Of a DNA stretch of 64,000 nucleotides, positions 59,956 to 64,000 are shown piece by piece (position 1 is the stretch's first letter; each line of letters begins with the position of its first letter). Source of the stretch: Novosphingobium resinovorum (lineage in GTDB: Bacteria > Pseudomonadota > Alphaproteobacteria > Sphingomonadales > Sphingomonadaceae); NCBI RefSeq assembly GCF_027922145.1, contig NZ_BSFC01000043.1, forward strand, positions 62,001-126,000, read 5' to 3'. The notes under the pieces were generated by a model. That model was not told the origin of the DNA. It ran no database searches and saw only the letters and a program-made list of their open reading frames with translations. Both the position numbers and the translations under genes were made by a program.

Positions 59956-61329
59956 TCAGAACCGGAAATTGCTTTCGAGGCCCAGCATCCGGATGGTCCT
60001 GGCGCTGCCCGTGTCGCGGATGAAGGCGCCGGGCGCGAAGGCGGAGACCGACATCGACAGTTCAAGTTCCGCCGTCGCCTGCCAGGCCAGCGTGGCTTCT
60101 ACTTCCTTGCCGATGAAGCGTGCGCGACTGTCTCCGGCGGCGCGCACGAGGTTGCCGGGGATGTCGTAGATCCCGTCGTCCAGCGACTGGCGCCAGTAGG
60201 CCGCCGCCGCGACGCCTGCCGAGACGGTCGGCGCCAGTTGCAGGCCGATCGCCGGGTGCAGGTTCATGATGTTGTACGGGCCGACCGGCGAGAGTTCGCC
60301 GAAGTACTTGCCCTTGGGAAACAGCGCATTGAAGGTGCCGAGGCGGGTGTCGGCGGCGTTATGGTCGCCGCTCACCACATTGGCGCGCAATGTCAGGTCG
60401 GGCGAGAGCGGCAGGTCGGGGAAGGCGCGGCCGAACTCGGTGCCGACCGTCCAGGCGGAAATCGAACCGCCAGCAAAGCGGCCGAACTGGTAGGCGCCCT
60501 CGACGTTCCAGTGCCAGTCGCCGCGCTTCGCGTGCCACCGCGCGCCGAGGGTGTGGCGCGTCTCGCCGCCCTGAGTTCCACCCCAGCGCGCCGCGTCGTT
60601 GCGGTAGCCGAGGTAGTAGAGGTCCAGTTCGGGCATCGCGGCATAAGCGCCCCACAGCGCCTTCTGCGACGAGGTGCGGTCGTCGAAGCTGCCCTTGCCG
60701 GGCTGGACGGGACGCACCGCCAGCAGGCTGACTTTCGCCGTCCCGGCCGTCACGTTGGCGCGGAGCCCGTCGAAGGCCAGCGGCACGTTGGGGCCGTAGC
60801 GCGTGCCGACCAGCCGCTCGGTGCCGAGCGAGAGCATCTGCCGCCCGGCGCGCAGGGTGACGGGGCCGAAGTCGGCCTCGACGAAGCCTTGCAGCAGGTC
60901 CACGCCGGTGCCGTCCACCGGCCCGGGCGAGGGCGCGACGCTGACCGAGGTGGCGAGGATCGGCTGGGCGAAGGCGCGAAGCTTGCCGACGTGGAGGTCC
61001 GCGTAAGGCAGCGCGCGCAGCCAGACGTAGCTGTCGTTCGGCGCGTCGGCGCTGCCCCACAGGTTGTTTTCGTAGTTCTCGCTGCGGGCGCGCAGTTCGA
61101 TGCCGGTGGAGAGCCAGGCATCGTCTCCCAGCGGGATATTCTTGAACGGGCCGGTCCAGTGATGACCGCGCTTTTCGGCGCTTTCGAGGTCGGACCAGTC
61201 CTCGTCGTAGCGGGTGATCGTGAGGGTCGGGGCTTCCCATGCTTCCTTCGGCGCGGCAAGGGCGGTGTGGGGGAGCAGCGCGCCCACCGCCGTTGCCGCA
61301 AGCGAAGCGAGGCTGCAAAGCCTAGGCAC
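59956..61329 (-). CDS. Alginate-export-family outer-membrane porin
   Basis: 457 aa. A signal peptide (LCSLASLAATAVGALLPHTA) precedes an 18-strand-type beta-barrel of the Alginate_exp (AlgE-like) family: WLSTGIELRARSENYENNLW, FVEADFGPVTLRAGRQMLSL, then YGPNVPLAFDGLRA, ending ESNFRF with terminal Phe. In sphingomonads such porins often serve uptake of small aromatic or sugar compounds; alginate export is not implied. The GTG start at 61329 overlaps the DoxX stop by 8 nt. Confidence 0.87.
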   Translation of the reverse strand: MPRLCSLASLAATAVGALLPHTALAAPKEAWEAPTLTITRYDEDWSDLESAEKRGHHWTGPFKNIPLGDDAWLSTGIELRARSENYENNLWGSADAPNDSYVWLRALPYADLHVGKLRAFAQPILATSVSVAPSPGPVDGTGVDLLQGFVEADFGPVTLRAGRQMLSLGTERLVGTRYGPNVPLAFDGLRANVTAGTAKVSLLAVRPVQPGKGSFDDRTSSQKALWGAYAAMPELDLYYLGYRNDAARWGGTQGGETRHTLGARWHAKRGDWHWNVEGAYQFGRFAGGSISAWTVGTEFGRAFPDLPLSPDLTLRANVVSGDHNAADTRLGTFNALFPKGKYFGELSPVGPYNIMNLHPAIGLQLAPTVSAGVAAAAYWRQSLDDGIYDIPGNLVRAAGDSRARFIGKEVEATLAWQATAELELSMSVSAFAPGAFIRDTGSARTIRMLGLESNFRF

Positions 61330-61780
61330 CTGACTGCCCCCTGCGCGCCAGCACCGCGACCAGCACGAAGCCGCCGACGAGGCCCATGTGCTCGAAGAAG
61401 GCGTTCATCGCGCCGAAGCGCTCCGGTCCTTCGGGCATGCTCCAGAAGGCGTTCGCCACCAGCGCGGCGAAGAACGTGAACACGCCGAGCATCCCCGCAC
61501 CCAGCCAGACCAGACGGCCCGAGAGGATCAGCCCCCCAGCCAGAACAAGGAACGCGCCGACCAGTTCGACCGCGATGGTCAGCGCCGCCCACAGCGCGGG
61601 CGGGGTCAGGCCGAAGTGGGCCTGCTCCGCCAGCGCCGAGGGCCAGTCGCCCAGCTTGGTCACGCCGCCTACGAGGTAGGCGCTCACCAGCGCGAGGCGG
61701 GCGAGGAAGGCGGTGGGAGTGAAGTCCAGCACTGCCCCGACGAATGAAGGCGTGCGGTTCATCGGGGGCAGGCTGGCCAT
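61322..61780 (-). CDS. DoxX-family membrane protein
   Basis: 152 aa with four hydrophobic helices: FLARLALVSAYLVGGVTKLG, LWAALTIAVELVGAFLVLAG, LVWLGAGMLGVFTFFAALVA and LVGGFVLVAVLARR, typical of DoxX. ATG 61780 has GGGAG 8 nt upstream and lies 3 nt after the VOC-gene stop; it overlaps the porin start. DoxX proteins are linked to redox or membrane processes of unclear mechanism. Confidence 0.9.
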   Translation of the reverse strand: MASLPPMNRTPSFVGAVLDFTPTAFLARLALVSAYLVGGVTKLGDWPSALAEQAHFGLTPPALWAALTIAVELVGAFLVLAGGLILSGRLVWLGAGMLGVFTFFAALVANAFWSMPEGPERFGAMNAFFEHMGLVGGFVLVAVLARRGQSGA

Positions 61781-61783
61781 GGC

Positions 61784-62659
61784 TCAGGCTCCCTGATGGA
61801 TCTCGGCGACGTAGCCGCCGGGGAAGCGCACGATGGCGGTCTGGCGCTTGCCCACTTCGAACGGCGCCACGAGGGTCTCGACGCCCGCCGCCGTGGCTTT
61901 CGCCAGCGTGGCGGAAAGGTCGCTCACCGCATAGCCGGTCATGTCGCGGCCATAGGGCCAGGGCAACTGGCCGTCCGAGACGAAGACCACCATCTTGCCG
62001 TAGCCGCTCTCGATCGAGACGCGGCGCACGGTCTTGCCGGGCTCGCCGATCTCGGCGCCGGAGGCGGTCTTGTCGTCGGCGGTGATCCTGCCGTGGGCGT
62101 AGCCGGTCCAGCTCTTGACGAAGGCATCGGCGGCGTCGGGCGTCAGGTAGACACGGTTCTCGGGCACGCTGGCGAGCGGCGCGTAGTTCGGCTTGGCGGT
62201 GTGCCAGTAGATCTGCATGTTCACGCCGCCCGGCCATTGCACCACCGAATCGCGGCCGATGGGATCGGGGAAGGTGGCGATGCGGCGTACCGCGCCGTGC
62301 TTCACGGCCGAGGCCACCGCCGCGTCGATGTCGGTGACGAGGTAGCCGGTGCGCTCGTCGCCGAAGGGATAGGGGATCGGCGTCTTGAAGCCGAACACCG
62401 AGACGGTGCCCGAAGGCGTCAGCACCAGCTGCGACTTGGTGAGGCTCTTGGTGGGCGTCACCTGGAATTCGCCCTGCTTGCTGGTGGTGCCGCCGAAAGT
62501 GGCGACGAAGCTGGAAACGAAGGTGTCGAACTGCTCCTGCGGCACGTAGACGTGGGTGGTGTCGTACTGCGCGCCGACCGCATAATCGGCGGTCTCGGCG
62601 GCATAGGCCGGGGCCGAGGCGAGGACGGCGGCGGCGATCAGGAAGGTGAAGCGCTTCAT
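61784..62659 (-). CDS. Secreted VOC (glyoxalase/bleomycin-resistance-like) protein
   Basis: 291 aa. Signal peptide MKRFTFLIAAAVLASAPAYA, followed by a duplicated VOC fold (first repeat with THVYVPQEQFDTFVSSFVAT and GYLVTDIDAAVASAVKHGAV; second with TGYAVSDLSATLAKATAAGV). VOC proteins bind a metal and small substrates; export to the periplasm is unusual. AAGGAG lies 7 nt before ATG 62659. First gene of the VOC-DoxX-porin unit. Confidence 0.85.
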   Translation of the reverse strand: MKRFTFLIAAAVLASAPAYAAETADYAVGAQYDTTHVYVPQEQFDTFVSSFVATFGGTTSKQGEFQVTPTKSLTKSQLVLTPSGTVSVFGFKTPIPYPFGDERTGYLVTDIDAAVASAVKHGAVRRIATFPDPIGRDSVVQWPGGVNMQIYWHTAKPNYAPLASVPENRVYLTPDAADAFVKSWTGYAHGRITADDKTASGAEIGEPGKTVRRVSIESGYGKMVVFVSDGQLPWPYGRDMTGYAVSDLSATLAKATAAGVETLVAPFEVGKRQTAIVRFPGGYVAEIHQGA

Positions 62660-62766
62660 CGGGGGGCTCCTTGGGGGCGAGTTTCATCATCGTCAGGAAC
62701 CGGTCCGTCTGTGCTTCAGCGGCCGGTCCAGAACGGTTTACGGCGTGATCGAACTCCCAACGATCC

Positions 62767-62801
62767 GAATAAAATCGTCCGGTCTGTTCGATATTCTGGA
62801 A
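62767..62801 (-). promoter_or_regulatory. LysR-type operator/promoter motif, copy 2
   Basis: Minus strand: TTCCAGAATATCGAA (62801-62787), 13 nt, TTTATTC (62773-62767), about 108 nt before the VOC-gene start. It matches the copy at 59914-59948 in sequence and exact spacing. It lies between the end of the amidohydrolase gene and the VOC gene. Confidence 0.55.
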
Positions 62802-62815
62802 AACTACGCTTCGGC

Positions 62816-64000
62816 TTAGACGGCCCAGCAGCCGCAGCCGAGCGATCCCCAGAACGTCTGGACATCGGCGGCGGGGACGTTGGCCCCCAGCGCCGCGGCG
62901 TGGTCGTGACCATGGACGCCGCAGCTGCTGGCGCAGCCACAGGCCGAGGCCAGCTTCTGCTTCGCTTCGGGCGTCTGGTAGTAGCCGCCGAACGTCGCGA
63001 CCGGCGACCAATCCGGCATCGGGCGCGGCAATTCGGGGGCGAGCGGGGCGAAGTCGCCGTCGCCGTGAACCACCTTGCCGCCCAGCATCGTCAGGATCGA
63101 GCGGATGTGGACGATCTCGTTATCCGGCACCGCGAAGTAGTCGTCGGACAGCAGCGCGAGGTCGGCCAGCTGGCCCGCCTTGATCTGGCCCTTCTTGCCC
63201 ACTTCGGTGGAGAACCAAGTGTTCTCGTGCGTCCACATGCGCAGCGCCTTCTCGCGGCTGACGCGGTTGTCGCCGCGATAGAGCGAAAGGCCGCCCACGG
63301 TGCGCCCCGTCACTAGCCACGAGAGCGAAACCCACGGGTTGTAGCTGGCGACGCGGGTGGCGTCGGTGCCTGCGCCCACCGGGATGCCGGCGGCGATCAT
63401 GCGGGCGATCGGCGGGGTGCGCTCGGCCGCCTTGGCGCCGTAGCGTTCGACGAAGTATTCGCCCTGATAGGCCATCCGGTGCTGCACGGCGATCCCGCCG
63501 CCAAGCGCCGCGATACGGTCGATATTGCGGTCGCTGATGGTTTCGGCGTGGTCGAAGAACCAGTTGATGCCCTGCAGCGGGATATCGGCGTTGACCTTCT
63601 CGTAGACGTCGAGCGCGCGGCCGATCGTCTCGTCATAGGTAGCGTGGAGGCGCCAGGGCCAGCGGTTCTCGGCGAGCAGGCGGATGACGGGTTCGAGGTC
63701 GCCCTCCATGCTCGGCGCCATGTCCGGGCGGGGCTGGCGGAAGTCCTCGAAGTCGGCGGCGGAATAGACGAGCATCTCGCCCGCGCCGTTGTGGCGATAG
63801 GTGTCGTCGCCCTGGCCCGGCGTGACCTGCTTGGCCCACCCGGCGAAGTCGGCGAGTTCCTCCTTCGGCTTCTGGGTGAACAGGTTGTAGCTGATGCGGA
63901 CCGTAAGTTGGTCGTCCTGATGCAGCTTCTCGATGATGTCGTAGTCGTCGGGATAGTTCTGGAAGCCGCCGCCTGCGTCGATTACGCCGGTCACGCCCAG
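62816..64000 (-). CDS. YtcJ-like amidohydrolase with Cys/His-rich tail (partial, 5' end outside window)
   Basis: The frame is open to the right edge, so the N-terminal metal-binding HxH region is missing. The visible part has WFFDHAETISDRN and GIPVGAGTDATRVASYNPW (catalytic Asp), then REKALRMWTHENTWFSTEVG, GQIKAGQLADLALLSDDYFA, VPDNEIVHI, matching Amidohydro_3/YtcJ enzymes. The C-terminus extends into SACGCASSCGVHGHDHAAAL and ends GSLGCGCWAV: seven cysteines and three His, not usual for the family, perhaps a metal-binding tail. Confidence 0.88.
   Translation of the reverse strand: MGVTGVIDAGGGFQNYPDDYDIIEKLHQDDQLTVRISYNLFTQKPKEELADFAGWAKQVTPGQGDDTYRHNGAGEMLVYSAADFEDFRQPRPDMAPSMEGDLEPVIRLLAENRWPWRLHATYDETIGRALDVYEKVNADIPLQGINWFFDHAETISDRNIDRIAALGGGIAVQHRMAYQGEYFVERYGAKAAERTPPIARMIAAGIPVGAGTDATRVASYNPWVSLSWLVTGRTVGGLSLYRGDNRVSREKALRMWTHENTWFSTEVGKKGQIKAGQLADLALLSDDYFAVPDNEIVHIRSILTMLGGKVVHGDGDFAPLAPELPRPMPDWSPVATFGGYYQTPEAKQKLASACGCASSCGVHGHDHAAALGANVPAADVQTFWGSLGCGCWAV

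Noticed and set aside
60750..63011. Minus-strand open frame of 753 codons across porin, DoxX, VOC and amidohydrolase genes
   Set aside because: It overlaps four recognisable genes in another frame; its composition is that of a frame-shifted shadow.

Overview
The window is high-GC DNA from an alphaproteobacterium, most likely a sphingomonad (Novosphingobium/Sphingobium type). This is inferred from the Caulobacter-style cpa/tad genes, the TonB receptors, the propeller-type sensor kinases and the palindromic intergenic repeats familiar from sphingomonad genomes. No rRNA, tRNA, insertion sequence or CRISPR array was seen. Genes are tightly packed, with many 4-nt ATGA/GTGA start-stop overlaps. kdpA (left edge) and an amidohydrolase gene (right edge) are cut by the window.

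0-10 kb, potassium uptake: kdpA(partial)-kdpB-kdpC-kdpD-kdpE form a complete high-affinity K+ ATPase with its sensor kinase and response regulator, facing a convergent kup permease gene. A palindromic repeat element separates kdpB from kdpC. A small two-helix membrane protein gene follows, with its ribosome-binding site inside a hairpin. 10.1-10.7 kb holds the decayed remains of a TonB gene and an ECF sigma factor gene. Then comes a membrane GGDEF-EAL protein with a damaged GGDEF motif.

13.5-23.6 kb, surface-protein region: an FhaC/ShlB-type (TpsB) outer-membrane transporter with no TpsA partner in view, a small PKHD-type Fe(II)/2-oxoglutarate oxygenase, an autotransporter barrel with almost no passenger, an orphan SopB/VirB-like ParB protein followed by three copies of a CTCGCGAG-centred motif, and a lipoprotein with 16 exact Gly-Pro-Thr-Gly-Pro-Gly repeats (collagen-like). 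A receiver/soluble kinase pair and a membrane pseudokinase-like protein follow. This is the most unusual part of the window.

24-35.4 kb, Tad/Flp pilus: cpaB-cpaC-cpaE-cpaF-tadB-tadC-tadD-tadG-flp-tadE-cpaA-like, then a receiver plus winged-helix regulator. No cpaD is present, the CpaE P-loop is degenerate, and the CpaA-like prepilin peptidase has lost both expected catalytic aspartates.

35.5-44.8 kb, glycogen metabolism on the minus strand: glgP-glgB-glgC-glgA-glgX, with a palindromic repeat between glgC and glgB. 45-49.2 kb is a small catabolic locus: 2-hydroxyacid dehydrogenase, RraA-type aldolase, SMP-30 lactonase, GlcG/HbpS-like protein and an FCD-type GntR regulator. 49.3-54.5 kb looks like a zinc-starvation locus: two ZnuD-like TonB receptors flank a DUF1826 protein, and Zur-box-like palindromes precede both receptors. 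54.5-59 kb carries two response regulators (one with Glu at the phosphorylation site) and a 976-residue propeller/Y_Y_Y sensor kinase. 59-64 kb holds a DUF1275 membrane protein, an alginate-export-type porin, DoxX, a secreted VOC protein and a YtcJ-like amidohydrolase. Two of these transcription units share an identically spaced, LysR-type promoter motif.
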